Shown: positions 12,302 to 23,924 of the stretch, piece after piece
Numbering within the stretch: position 1 is the first letter of the stretch
Layout of the letters: every line of letters starts with the position of its first letter
Assembly: GCA_003008705.1 (NCBI GenBank)
Contig: PDUO01000006.1
Span: 629,295 to 693,294, forward strand
Source of the DNA: Pezicula radicicola
Taxonomy: Eukaryota > Ascomycota > Leotiomycetes > Helotiales > Dermateaceae
Length of the DNA: 64,000 bases
Direction of reading: 5' to 3'
Program-made: the position numbers and the translations under genes
The notes under the pieces: model-generated
Told to the model about the DNA's origin: nothing
Databases searched by the model: none
Seen by the model: only the letters and a program-made list of their open reading frames with translations

Positions 12302-12885
12302 AATTGGTATATGATAAAATATATAAAATGGTCATCTTATTTTTCTGAAGCAAGGTTCTCGGTTTTTGAATGTTCTTCACTACCAGTGTGGAGACCTACA
12401 TACCTCTATTCATTGAGGTTGTAAAATAGAGAGATTCGAGATTCAAACACATGGACTTCGTAGTAGGACTCGCGAGGTCTTAGTCAGTTAATGAACGTGG
12501 GTTTTCAAAACATTACGCTTGCTTTAGAGCACAAATTGTTGCTTACGAAAGTGATAAAATGCCCAATTGCCAAAATCTACTAAGGTATGTCCTATGTACT
12601 CTAAAGTTATTAACTTGATTGAACAGAAGTCCATCACTAGGAGTAACTCCAGTATGTACCTAAGTTATCTGAAACCCAGTGTATTTAGTATGATACATAC
12701 TAAGAATTCTCTATTATTCTACAACCACCACAAATCGAAAGCCACTGCCACATATCCTTCTCGGCGTGCCTTTTGAGCCGATGCATTTATCTATCTGGAA
12801 AATCGGTTGTTACAGAATCCACCGTGTAGTTCCGGTCTGTCTCTTAATCACAGCCCCAAGAAGTTGATCCAGTTGCAGCGTTCTT
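12302..12885. other. Intergenic between two convergent genes
   Basis: AT-rich spacer of about 580 bases between the 3' ends of the LYR gene (+) and the unrecognised gene (-). It should hold both polyadenylation regions. I see no coding or repeated structure in it. Confidence 0.5.
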
Positions 12886-13814
12886 TCACAAGTTTCTCGC
12901 TTTGTCTTTGCGCAAGGAGTTCTCTGTCCTTTTTGCCTTGCCAACATTGTTGATGTTGCGCAGCATCTCGGCGTATGTATACTCTTTATCATCAGTATCT
13001 TCTTCGATGTCAATTGATCCTAAACTCTCGGGGTTCGAGTGGGTTTCCGGATCGGCAACCTCGCGCGCTAGAGTTTCAGCATCCATCCTAGCTTTAAATG
13101 GAGCATGTTCTTCTCGAATGGTTCGGCAAATATTTTCTAGTTCAGTACAGTCCCTTGTTATTTCCAGTGGAACGTCCAGTGAATGTTGGCGTCGACGCGT
13201 GATCACCGATGAAGGCTCATAGCAACGGCAAGTTGCAAAGTGGTCGGAAAACTTAAGTTCGGTCTTTGCTTTTAGCTCTGGTTTGCAAACAAGGGCGGAA
13301 GTGAGAGCTTTATCCCAGAATTTCCCCTTTGTAGCACTCGACTTCCTAGATGAAGAGGCCTGCCTTTTGCTGTGCTCCGTTCCCCGTTGGTAAGACTCAG
13401 CAGTCGATATGGAAGTGTTTGGTGACTGTGAAGTACCAGAGCTAGAAGATAGTCTTAACAGTTGAATGAACTCTCCAGTAGATTCTGTCCGGGACATATT
13501 GAGTAGCGAATGAGAACGAGTCTGGGAAATATATTGGAGACACTGCCACTGAGGGCAATGTAGTCTGGTTTTTCTAGAAGAACACGAACCTCCTCAACGA
13601 ACTTATCATGGCTCTTTCCTTCGGAAGCACCTAAAACCAAGCCGAAGTGTTTTGGAGGTGTAATATTTTGACCGTAATTGAGTTCGAGGAAGGGAAAAGC
13701 GATGTCTTCAAGACAAACCTGCAAAATCGGAGGATTTTTCCGACTGATTTCCTAGTCTGGCTGAAGTAAAATGTGCACTCTAATGGCCGTAGTATACAAT
13801 GGCGTTTTACGCAT
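12886..13814 (-). CDS. Unrecognised protein, tentative three-exon model
   Basis: I do not recognise this gene. A model with exons 13814-13779, 13718-13550 and 13484-12886 keeps phase and gives 267 residues. The first part (LEDIAFPFLELNYGQNITPP, FGLVLGASEGKSHDKF, VEEVRVLLEKPDYIAL) looks like a folded domain. The second is Ser-rich then charged, ending in an acidic patch (GSIDIEEDTDDKEYTYAEML) and a basic tail. The alternative is two overlapping frames (13724-13455 and 13497-12886) produced by a frameshift. The second intron, with a weak GTGGCA donor and ...GGACAG acceptor, is the doubtful step. The start lies only 50 bases from the 3' end of the next gene, so its promoter would overlap that gene. 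It could be a decaying gene. Confidence 0.4.
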
Positions 13815-13864
13815 CCGCACAACCGAAACTATTCGGGAATTTTATTTCGTGTCCAAGGTCCATA

Positions 13865-16488
13865 TTAAGCGCTAACTCCTGCTCTTATCGCCGTGATGAT
13901 AGCTGCATTAACATCACCTGGACGAAATCCTGGGCCACGACCTAAACAAATAGCCTTGCCAATGAGTTCTAGTGCATGATTAGTAAGCGTCATTACCTGA
14001 CATAAAAAAAAGGTCGAAGCATCGAACCTACCTTGCATAAGAGTATTGATATCAATAGTGATTGTATGCTGGTACAGGTTGTCAGTACTAGCATCGCTAG
14101 GGTTCATTCCTGGTTCTTGAGTTGCTGATACTCTGTTGAAGATAGGGTCAATGTTGTTGGTGTTAGATTTGCCAAATACAGATTCGTCCCAATTTGCAAA
14201 TCCCAGTGGAAATTCCAAGGAGCAAGCTGAATTTGCTACATGATCATAACCTGTGTTATCCGTTCCGGTTCCGAGTAGCTCTTCGGTGAATAAGTTCTGA
14301 TCATTTGGGAGCCCAAGGAGGCCTTGTATCCCCACAGTGTGGCCTGTTGGAGTCTCGGGGGAGGTGATTGTCGTGGTGTTATCACTGCCTTTGGCTCGTG
14401 GACCAAGGGCCCGCAGATCAAGTTGTGCAGAGACAAAGTCTGCATTGGGAGGAATTTCTAAGCCCCTTCCGCGTAAATAGCCTTCTACGTCGCTGGCGTC
14501 AAAGAATTCTCCTTCGAATCCAGGTAGCTTGCATCGTATGGGGTTCTGAATTTTCTCCTCAGCAGCAGCGACCAGAGGTGATTGTGGACCCATCGAATAC
14601 CCAGTTCTGAACTTCGGCATGTGTTCTACGCTTTCGTACTTTGGGTAAAACGTGCCCGCGCCTCCTATATGAACAAAAGGAGCACGCCACTCTTGTAAAG
14701 GGTCCTTTGCCGAGCTGGCTGATAAACACCTCTGTAGCCTTGCTCTAATCTCGTCCTTGCTTTCATAAAGCAAGCATAAGCCAAAGGCTCCTTGGAATCT
14801 CTGTGGTGGTGGATTTTGCATCGTGATAAGAGTGAACGCTTTCTCTAAAGCCGCCCGTTGGATTCTTCTGGCAAAGGAGAATTCTTGAGGGGCGTGAGTA
14901 GGCGGAAGGGGTAAAGTGGCCTGCGAAAAGAAATCTTGAGCATAGTATTCGGGTGGTGGTAATTCGACTCGGTATTGCTGTAGATCCATGAAATCGAATG
15001 GAAAGCTCGCATTCTCCTCTGTAGCTAGACTTATGATTTGATGTTCTCCACTGCGGGTTCTCTCCTCTGCCGGTTGTTGTTCTTGTTCTTGTTCTTGTTC
15101 TTGTTGTTGTTGTTGTTGATAAACCTGTTCCTCTGGCGAATCCTCTTTTGAAAGTTCATACCCACCCCATGTATTTACTGGAGCAGCATCAAGTTGGGGA
15201 AGTGGAGGCTCTGGTGGAGAGACTTTGGGCGAGCGTTTCCGCCCTTTAGTGCGACGGTTGGTTTCCGGCTTAGGAGCTTCGATTTCGTCTTGTTTCACTT
15301 CTTCTTCAACTTGATACTCTTCGTCTTTGGTCCCGTCTTCGCTTGACGATGCTTTTGCTAAAGCTAGAATTCGTTCAATCGTTGACTGAAGTTGTTGTCC
15401 GAACTCGGGTTCGCGCTGTAGCATACCCTTGTTGATTGCAAAGTCATAGAGACTTATGATGGTATTGCTCATCTCCTCGTTAGTTCCTCGGAGTTCCTGC
15501 ACCCGCTTCTCCAAAGAAGAAATGGTGGTTTCTTTACGGTGGCGATAAGCTCTTTGGGCCATGCGAATCTGAGTCCTTCGCCGCTGTGGATTGTTAGAAA
15601 ATGCCAAGTGGGAGACTGAGGGTGACCTCTCGAGCCAGAGGGACCTGAAACTCAAGCAAACCAACGAAGTTGTGCCACAAATACTCGCAAATTCACACAA
15701 AGAAAGTAATCGAGGTTGTACTTACGTCGGCAGCAGTTTCGTCCTTGGTATCAACCCTAGGTCCTAATTAATCAAAAAGAGTTAATAACTACTAAGTTGG
15801 GCAGTGAAGCACCAAATGCATTTTACTAAACGAGAACCTGAGTATCTCCAAGTCCAAAACAGTTCATTGCGGGGATTGAGTGGCCTTCAAATTACTTACT
15901 ACCTCGAGCTTTTTTGGCAGCCCAGTCTTCCTCATTAGCAGTGGACATCTCGGCCCTTGTCCTCTTTCCCCGCCGTGTATTCACATTCCCGGCGTCATTC
16001 TCCTCGCTACTCGTTCCCAATTGAGGGCCGCTAGTGATTCCAAAAGGCATTGGGGCCTCTTGCTGCTGCTTCAACCTCATCTCACTGGCCTCATGAGATC
16101 GCATCATAGAACGTCCGTCGTCATACTGTTCTGCATTCAGAATGCCAAGAGGACTGGAATATTGCCCCAAACCCATGCCTGGATATGTCTGAGGCATGTA
16201 GATATCTGGCCTGGTAATCTGGGTGCCGTATGTGAGAGTCTCCATGTTTCGTGAAGATGAGGCTGAATGGTTGTAATCACCAAGAGAAGTTCCACTGGCC
16301 GGGCCTCTCTGGGGATGAGCGATGTGGTGGCTCTGATTGTGGAGAGTTTGTTGATTAGTGATCTGTGATGGTTGGCTATTCTCCTGGGTAAACGCATTCG
16401 GAGCGGGCGCGTGCATAGCGGCTTGGGAAAGAATAGCTAGAGCATAATCGTGCTTGGGGAAGTTGTGGTAGACATTATTATTGTCCAT
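13865..16488 (-). CDS. bZIP transcription factor, 760 residues
   Basis: DNA-binding regulator of the fungal AP-1-like bZIP class. Exons 16488-15900, 15763-15726, 15583-14032 and 13968-13865, all in phase. The basic region is assembled across three exons: KKARGRPRVDTKDETAAD, then RRRTQIRMAQRAYRHRKE, at about residues 192-228. It is followed by a short zipper, ISSLEKRVQELRGTNEEM. The N-terminal 190 residues are Gln/Ser rich. A Lys/Glu-rich linker and a Gln-Glu run come after the zipper, and the C-terminus CLGRGPGFRPGDVNAAIITA resembles a block seen in fungal bZIP proteins of this type. Intron 13969-14031 (63 nt, branch ACTAAT) has no stop and is divisible by three. No specific regulon can be assigned. 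Confidence 0.92.
15073..15118. repeat. CAA/CAAGAA codon repeat in bZIP gene
   Basis: Read on the minus strand, about six CAA codons followed by alternating CAA/GAA codons encode a Gln then Gln-Glu tract inside the bZIP protein. It is a likely slippage-prone, length-variable site. Confidence 0.8.
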
Positions 16489-17387
16489 GCTCCACGTCTT
16501 TTTGGAAGACGAAGCTTCCCAGCTTGCCTTATAGCTGGTGAGGAGTTCAGTGCCGGAACGAATGGACTACCACGGCATTGGTGCCTCTGTCAGCCCCCTC
16601 TGACCCAATGGAAGCTTAAAATATTACCGGGGGGTTCGTACTTGGGCCTCCTACCTAATAATGTGCACTACTCCTAGGGCGCTGATGTTGGCCTCGGGCT
16701 GGGCTGTTGGACCCTGAGTGTCTGTATGTTTAGTGAACATGCGTCGTGTGTAATGCAAGGCCCTTGTCTGTTTTCGCTTTTATGATTACTAACCCCAACC
16801 CTTGGCATTAACCTTAACTGACGTACGAAAGCATAGTATTACAAAGAACACCAGATTCCGTTCAACGGCATCGGACTTAATTCTGGCAGAGGAGAATTGC
16901 TGAAATCATACCATATTGCATCATTTTGCGTTACTTAGGCTTCCAATTCACTTATCACAGGGATAGCCTGCAATGTAAGTCTCTTCTGGACTCCTCATCT
17001 CATCATAATCAAAGAGCATCATCTATTCCTAAAGACTCCTACTACTCTACACCGAGAACCTTTCTCATCATGATTCCCCCAAACCCCAACGCCTGTATGA
17101 TGCGGCCCTAGCAAAAGACACCGTAAATGAAGGAGATACCTGCACAAGGCAAGTTGTAAATCTGCGATCCCCAAGACGTGGAAGACCTGCAGCTCAGACA
17201 GCGCTAAACACCCCAAAACTCGGCACTTCCTACTATGCTTTTATGAAACCCTATAACCAGCAGCAGAGACCGACGTCGTCATTTTCCGAGAAGAATGGGT
17301 ATCGCTGAGTCTATGCAAAACCGAAGATGAAATTTACATGCTCGTCAGGCATGTGTTATGATACAGTGATGGAAGGGGATTGAAAAT
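16489..17387. promoter_or_regulatory. Promoter-side spacer of the bZIP gene
   Basis: About 900 bases between the CAF40 3' end and the bZIP start, both genes on the minus strand. It should hold the bZIP promoter and leader. Short ORFs in it lack any recognisable protein character. No repeat was seen. Confidence 0.5.
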
Positions 17388-18629
17388 TTAGATGCCCATC
17401 TGATGTTGTCCGGAAGATTCGACAACGTTGTCTGATAGATTGATTATGAGTTGGGCCAAGCAGCGTTTTGTGGCCGCGTCGTCACGTAAGACCGAAGAGA
17501 ACGTGGCATCGCGAAGGGGTTCTGGAAGACATTGGCGCAATGCCTCGCGAGCACGTGCATTATCACTAAGTCTTAATTTCCTGTCAGCTTTGCTATCAAC
17601 AGATATATAAAAAGACACTGACCGAAGAAAGCAGCGAACGACATGCTTGAGCAGTCTCGCTGTTTGTTGCTCTACGAGTTGAGAGACCATGTTACTAAGG
17701 ACTGTTCCCACGGCATAGAATCGTTCATATGTAGCACATATGTAATTCAATCCATGGTCATCAAGTAGTATTTTCTGGACGATGAAAATTGCAACAGTCT
17801 TGCTTAGCTCGGAGCCCGTTTCCATGATTCGAAGGCATAGAGGAATTATCTCCGTGGTAAGGAGGAAGTTGATAACATCCGAGGAATCGTTCTTAACAAG
17901 AGCCCCAATAACGCCTAGAGAGGTGAGTCGAAGGTATTCGAAGGGCCTGGATTTGGAAGTAGTGTTGAGGAAGGGGTAGAGGAAGAGCGGAATATGTGCT
18001 GCTCTGAATTAGTGAAACTATATTTGCATTGTATCAAGGTATCTTACCATTTAAAAATAGAGCACGGGTCTCGTTGTGAGATGCAACGCACTGGAGAAGA
18101 GCCAAAGCATTGCAAACTCTATTCGAAGCAGCAGCTGTAAGCTGCGAAGGGTTCAGCAGAGTGTAAACAGAAATGATCTCCTGCAACAGAGAGGTCATTA
18201 CGCCTGTCTTCATTAGCAAATGCAGAGTTAGCGGCACATAGACTTTGCAAACGTACCAAAGGAATGCCATAGAATCAACGCAAGCTCTGGTACTTGTTCA
18301 CGCTTCTTGCTGAGCTCTAGAAGAGCGGCTTCCCTAGTATCCTCACTCAGCAGGTCTGCGATGAAACCAAGTGTTCTCCGGTTCTCCTCCGAGACTGTAT
18401 CTGCCATGGTGGACTCCTGTCCAAGACCTGAGTTCATTGAGGTCCCAAGGGCGCTATGTGTTGCAGCGATCCGATTATAGTGCTGCTGTTGCGCGGCTGA
18501 TGCGGCTGCAGCAGCTTGCTGTTGAGCATGCTGCTGCTGCTGTTGTTGTTGAAGCATCCATGACGGTTCGCCTTGGGGATTGTATTGATGCTGGTGGGAA
18601 AAGATATGTGAAGGCCCCCCCTGGAGCAT
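17388..18629 (-). CDS. CAF40: CCR4-NOT complex subunit CAF40/CNOT9 (Rcd1 family)
   Basis: Armadillo-repeat subunit of the CCR4-NOT deadenylase complex, 365 residues. Exons 18629-18257, 18203-18048, 17998-17623 and 17580-17388; phases agree. The first 75 residues are a Gln/Ala-rich fungal extension. The conserved Rcd1 core starts near [20 protein letters not shown] and continues [67 protein letters not shown] and [15 protein letters not shown], ending [15 protein letters not shown]. The start at 18629 is the first true ATG in frame. Intron 17581-17622 is only 42 nt, stop-free and divisible by three, so retention would add 14 residues. Confidence 0.95.
18481..18552. repeat. CAG/CAA and GCN codon repeat in CAF40
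   Basis: Trinucleotide-rich stretch encoding two Gln runs and an Ala run in the N-terminal extension of CAF40, outside the conserved core. Confidence 0.8.
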
Positions 18630-19465
18630 CGTGTTTGATCGTAAGGTAGCCAGCGTGCCTGTTGGTTTGGCCTTGGGCTCTTTTGTAAGGTTACTGTAAT
18701 GCGATTGCTCAAGCAAGCAGGGACGTTGGCGCGAAGTCAAGTAGCTGGACGAACAATAGTGTCGACCTGGTCAATATGAACTGAAAGCGTGAAGAACAGC
18801 GCCACTTTCAGGATAACAGCCTTTACGGTGAGGAGCTCGAGTCCGTTTGTCGATATTGGGTAACGTTGAAGATGTATCGGAGCCTGCCCCGGAGCCCCGC
18901 AGGCCAAATTCAAGGGTTCTAAATCACGTGCTCTGTGCTCTTAGCGGGTCTTTGACCAGCGGCTCAATATTTCTTTGCACAACTAAAAAGCTTTTTCTGT
19001 TCAGTCACTTTATTGGTGCAACAAAGACCCTGAAAGGGTCACATATAAGTTATTTTTTCAGACATCAAATAAGTCTCTTGAATTTCACTTACAACCTTTG
19101 ACTTGGCCTCAATCAAATGTGATACTATTGCATCTCTCTGATTACAAACACTCAAGCCTCAATCTTTTCCTTATGGGACAATTACTAGCGCCATAAGAAG
19201 GTAAGACTCCAGTGTATAGTATCTATTAAAGCCTGAGCTACATAGAGCAATGCTTGTCTCCGCTTTGGATAGTGAGTCAAACTCTGCATATTTGTTACTT
19301 TGGCATGCAGAAACGAAACTGCTACAGATGAGGAATTCATATGATGAGCATAAGGAGGGCTATTTCCAATGCTTCAATGCTCGCTCAACAAAAGAAATTC
19401 GTCTTGTAAGGCCTGCTGCCTCTATGTTGTTGCTTTCGTACTCAAACATCCAACCTCAAAGAAAT
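18630..19465. other. Intergenic: CAF40 promoter and KIN1 3' side
   Basis: About 840 bases. The CAF40-proximal 250 bases (mixed composition) should be leader and promoter; the KIN1 side (19000-19465) is AT-rich and has no supportable gene. Confidence 0.5.
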
Positions 19466-22400
19466 TTATAACCTCAGCTCCCGCAAAATCTGATCTGCCA
19501 TATTTTTGTATTGCCATGTTCCTCCTGCAAGCCTCTTGAACTGAACACCATGCAGAGAGAGCAATGGCACCTTAACAATAAAGATCTCAAACTCAAGAAT
19601 CATACTGCCACCTAGTTCGCTCTGTACGTGCGTACTGGTCTCGCCAACAGCTCTCCTTGAAGACCCTCTGTGATCTCTGCTAATGCTCTCATCTGATGCA
19701 TCCGAATTAGTGTAACTGTTGTCCGCGCCCGTCCGGCGGGGAGTCCTTGGAGTTTGTGGTGATCTTTCTGCATCTCTGAAGTCTTCTCGGTCCCTGTCGG
19801 CACTCCCACTACCCATAAATCCACCAAAGCTAATCCTGCGGCGATGTCCTGGCGTCGGGGCACCATGAGAGCTACTAGGGGGTGGCACATCAACTACTTT
19901 CTTCAGATCAATGCTTGGACTGTGGCGGCAACTGAAGCCACCTCGTATCTCTGTGTATTCAACACCCAGCTGTTTTAGGACTCGGATAATATCAGCACGG
20001 ATCGCTGGGACTGGCTTTGTCGATGTCGTAGAGACACTGAATAAACCCTTAAGGAAGACGGGTTTGACGTGATCAGCACTATCAACACGCTCCGTGGACA
20101 ACCCGCTGGTTTCGCCAAGTTCCACGTCAGTCTCCTCTGGAACGTTGGCTTCACGAGCTTCTTCCCTTCTTGCACGTCGTGCTTGTATACTCTCTCTTCG
20201 TGCGTGACCAAGAGATTTGGCTCTAGTTGTAGCCGAGCGAGGATTTAAGTTATTCTTTGGATCCCCTTCCCGTGAAGACTTCTCATTTGTGGTTGAATGG
20301 TCGGAACCACTGGTTGGAGGAGGTTCTTTGTAAGTAACCTTAGGAACGGCTTCAGATGCCCCGCGTCGGTCTTGCCTTTCATGTTTCCTCCTGTAGTCTG
20401 CAGAGTTGACACTTGTTGACCTACCGAGTGCTTTGGTAGTACGTGAGTTATCGGCAGATCTTGGCGGTGTCAGAAGATCACTGTGCTGGGGCTGGCTTCC
20501 ACTGGCTCGGAGGTTCGATGTTGGTGGTCCTTCTGTCTCTCTGTCACGAGTCCTTCGTACGCTGAAGCTTTTCCTTAGGACCGATGCATCATTTGGAGAC
20601 TGCACGGTAACAACTGGTGGATGACTTCTGTCGGAAGGTTCTCTGCGCTTGCGGGTGCTGAATCGTCGCAAGATGCCTGCTGCAGTACTCTCTTTACGAG
20701 GCGCATGGTCAGAGGAGGTTTCAGGAATAGCTGGAGACGCAGGACCACTGGAACCAACGATCTTAACATGCTTCATTGCATCAGATACTTCATCCTCACC
20801 ATGTGTGCGAGCTCGTGGCCTAGAGCGCCCGCCAGTTGCTTTTTCCCCAGGCATTTCGTATGTCGCAGCATTCGTATGGGCTGCCTTTGGTGCAGGAATT
20901 TCGGGCATTTGCAATGGAGCTTCACCTGGTGAGCGAGGCATGCTGGTTGCGCCTGGATTGGCCAACTGGCGGTCACGCTCCTGCTTCTCTCGTACGAGAT
21001 AATATATTGAAATCAGCGGGTTGAAAGCGTTGACTGGGTCATTGCCAAGTGGTAGCCCTTCTGCGCTTGGTGTTGTCAGAGTATCGCGGCTGGTCATTGA
21101 ATTTCTTCTTTTATAGAAATCAAAACCAAACCCTCTCTTTTTCTCTGGATCTCTTGGGACCGCAGTCTCACGTTCGTGCAAGGCGAGTTTGATAGCACGT
21201 TGGTAGTCGGACGACTCGATTACATCAGTCAGCTGAGCCTGTATCAACTCCGGAGGACCAAAATCGAAGCCGGTCATTGCTTGTACCACTGCTGGATCCA
21301 AAGGCAATTGCAGCGGTTCGCGGACAGGCAAATAATTCTCTGGTGGTGTTCCAAATCCCTTGACCATCCATGGATGGCTCATGATTTCCTGAAGACTTGC
21401 ACGCTGCTTTGGGTCGGTCACCAGCATTCGCGAGATCAGATTCTTGCATTCTATACAATGTTAGTCATGCAATCATTTAGTAGAGCTTTCCACGTACCAG
21501 GTGACAGCCAATTTGGATAGTCGACCAATCCTTTCTTGATCTTTGCATGCAGTGCTGGCATACTTTGGTCGTCAAATGGAACCTTCCCGCAGACTAGAAC
21601 GTACAACACAATACCAAAGCTCCAAACGTCAACTTCTGGACCTGTATAGGCTTTGGCCTGTAGAAGTTCTGGCGCTGCGAAATATAGGCTTCCACAGAAA
21701 GTCTTGAGGTGGTTTCGGGGAGAGAAGAGATTGCTTAGGCCAAAATCAATGATCTTAATATCCCCAGTTTTGCTTATCAGGATATTCTCGATCTTCAGGT
21801 CCCGATGAACGATACTGTTACGGTGACAGTAGTCCAATGCACTTGCGATCTGTCTGCTAAATTTCCTGGCCTGTTTCTCCTTTAACCTTCCATGCGAGAT
21901 GATATAATCTAGCATCTGGCCACCATTGACATATTCAAAGAGCATGTACCAGTGGTAGGTAGTCCGTACCACATCACGCATTCCACATATGTATGGATGG
22001 TCTAACAGCGTGACAATAGCTGCCTCTCGTGCTGTGCGTACTTCTTTCGAGTGATCGGCACGCTCGCGGTCCGCTTTGCTTTGGTTATTATGCCCCTCCT
22101 CTGTAGATCCTCGAGGTACAATTTTAACGGCCACCTGCTGATAGTGGTCAGTATGCATCACTTAACCCATGATAATGCCCTTACCTGCTCCCCTCCCTCA
22201 ACTCTTCTAGCCAGTTTGACCTTTCCCATACTCCCTGCGCCAATTGTCTTCCCGAGGACCCAGTTCCCAGTCGGCGCAGGGATGGTGGTTCTCGATCTCC
22301 CTGAGCTCCCTCCTTTTGAATGTCTGCTCTCTGTTGGTGTCACCACCGGAGCGGGCCCTCCCCCATTTGCGACCGCGGTAGACATGTCGGATGAATAGCG

Positions 22401-22712
22401 ACTGTGATGGTTCGAGCGATGATGGCTTCTCGATGACTCCGTTCGTGAAGTAGGTGGCCGATCTCTACTCGAGCTCCTTCGTGATGATTGCGCTACGTTC
22501 GAGGTCTCATAGTTGTTCTGCGGCAGAACTTGGTCAACCTCTCCGTAGCGGGACCGATGCTTAGAATTGCTTCGCCGCGGGCTTGGAGGCACGGCGCTAT
22601 TTTTCCTGGTAGAGTGCGATCTTGAAGGGGCTGAAGTTGAAGGGTGTCGCTGTCTTGAAGAGGTGCTGCGATCAACTCCAGTCGCAGGCACTGAAGAGCT
22701 GGTTGTTGTCAT
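19466..22712 (-). CDS. KIN1: KIN1/PAR-1/MARK-type serine/threonine kinase
   Basis: Polarity and septation kinase of 1,049 residues. Exons 22712-22185, 22134-21498 and 21450-19466. A Ser/Arg-rich N-terminus (1-145) precedes the kinase domain (about 150-430). Visible motifs are the glycine loop [21 protein letters not shown] lysine, HRDLKIEN catalytic loop, DFGLSN, the activation segment [16 protein letters not shown] and [21 protein letters not shown] long disordered Ser/Arg region follows. The last 45 residues ([20 protein letters not shown]...) are a KA1 membrane-binding domain, which fixes the identity as KIN1/MARK rather than SNF1. The 22134 acceptor was chosen among two adjacent CAGs to give GGEQ-VAVKIV. 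It is divergent from the G-patch gene across 1.2 kb. Confidence 0.96.
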
Positions 22713-23924
22713 GCCCGCTTTTGGGAGTACGGACCCTGCTGCAGTCGTTCCAGCTGATTACGCCCCTAGCTCAGATCACCCCTGAAGAAGGCTCTTCGAG
22801 GTCGCCGCTCTGGAAGCGGGCTCAGAAACAAATTGCCCGGGAGAGTCAACTTCAAGTCACTACTGCAGAAAAACAATTGTTTGTCGTGTGGATTTGACTT
22901 TTCATCTCGTGGTTGTCAAAGGAGTAGAGAGGGACGGGAGAGAGTTCATGGGTTTGCGCCTAAGCAGCTTTGTGTACGTGGGGTCTAAACAAACAACCTT
23001 CAAACCCCTTGTTACGAAAATGGAACCTCATATGGAGAAAGAGCTGCCACGGAATCAATAGTTGGCCACAGTACGCAACGGATCCTAGTCAAGATTCATC
23101 ATGTCATGAGCCCAACGTGGAGGGCAATGTGATAGATGTGAGAGGCACCAGAGGAATCAAGTTTCCGCCTCTTAGCTTTGAGTGTCTCTGGGGGAGTTTA
23201 GCCTACGTCCACACCCTTTGTAATTCCACGTGCCATTGTTGGCTACAAAGGGTTATCGCACCTAGCTCGTGTGGCACTATACGGCAATTCATAGGCGCTT
23301 CATAGTTACATGAGTACTCACGGCATTGGCGGCATTCAATGTCTGTAATGGGGCATGCGGTGGTACCCGTCATTTGAACAGCATATAATGAAATTTCCCC
23401 TTCCGAAATACAACGGGAAGATCTTGCCTGAGTCTAATTGAAGGATGGCCCGTGAAGCAAACGGTAGTGTCAGGAAAAGGACGAGCCATCTGGCGCATGA
23501 GCCATTTGCATCAATGAATCGCAGTTACCGGTGTTATCTTATTGTGCGAGCGTTGAGGTACGAAATAGTCGACTCCGTAACGGCAAACCTAGAAAGTGTG
23601 TAAGCTGAGCGCGCGTGCCAAGGGTAAGCGTTATCGCAAATGGCTGATGAAGAGTCAACCAGTTGTCCTTACAAACAATTCATTGTCGCCCTGTTGCCAT
23701 TTGGAGAGGCATCGTTGGTACTTCAGCAAAGTAAGCATAAAATACGGTAGACGGGTGTCTAGGTAATCCTTGGGGTTGTTGTTGTTACCTCTCTTAGAAA
23801 TAGGTAGCGCGGCTATGGCGTTAGAGCCGCCAACCAGATAACGCCTCCTGCGCAAGGCTGTGAGCTTTCGTCAATCGCAGCCTTCTTGCAATCGAAGCAT
23901 TATCCAAGACTCCATGTCTTCAAA
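22713..23924. promoter_or_regulatory. Divergent promoter region KIN1 / G-patch gene
   Basis: About 1.2 kb between two divergent start codons, with no convincing ORF and no repeat. It is longer than the other divergent spacers here, compatible with a long KIN1 leader, but nothing specific is visible. Confidence 0.5.

Noticed and set aside
13865..15700. Reading the bZIP gene as a single 611-codon ORF starting at 15700
   Set aside because: That start is a TTG inside intron sequence. Splicing from 15900, 15763-15726 and 15583 restores the standard basic region.
18630..18740. Upstream extension of CAF40 to 18740
   Set aside because: The apparent start there is TTG, not ATG; the first in-frame ATG is at 18629.
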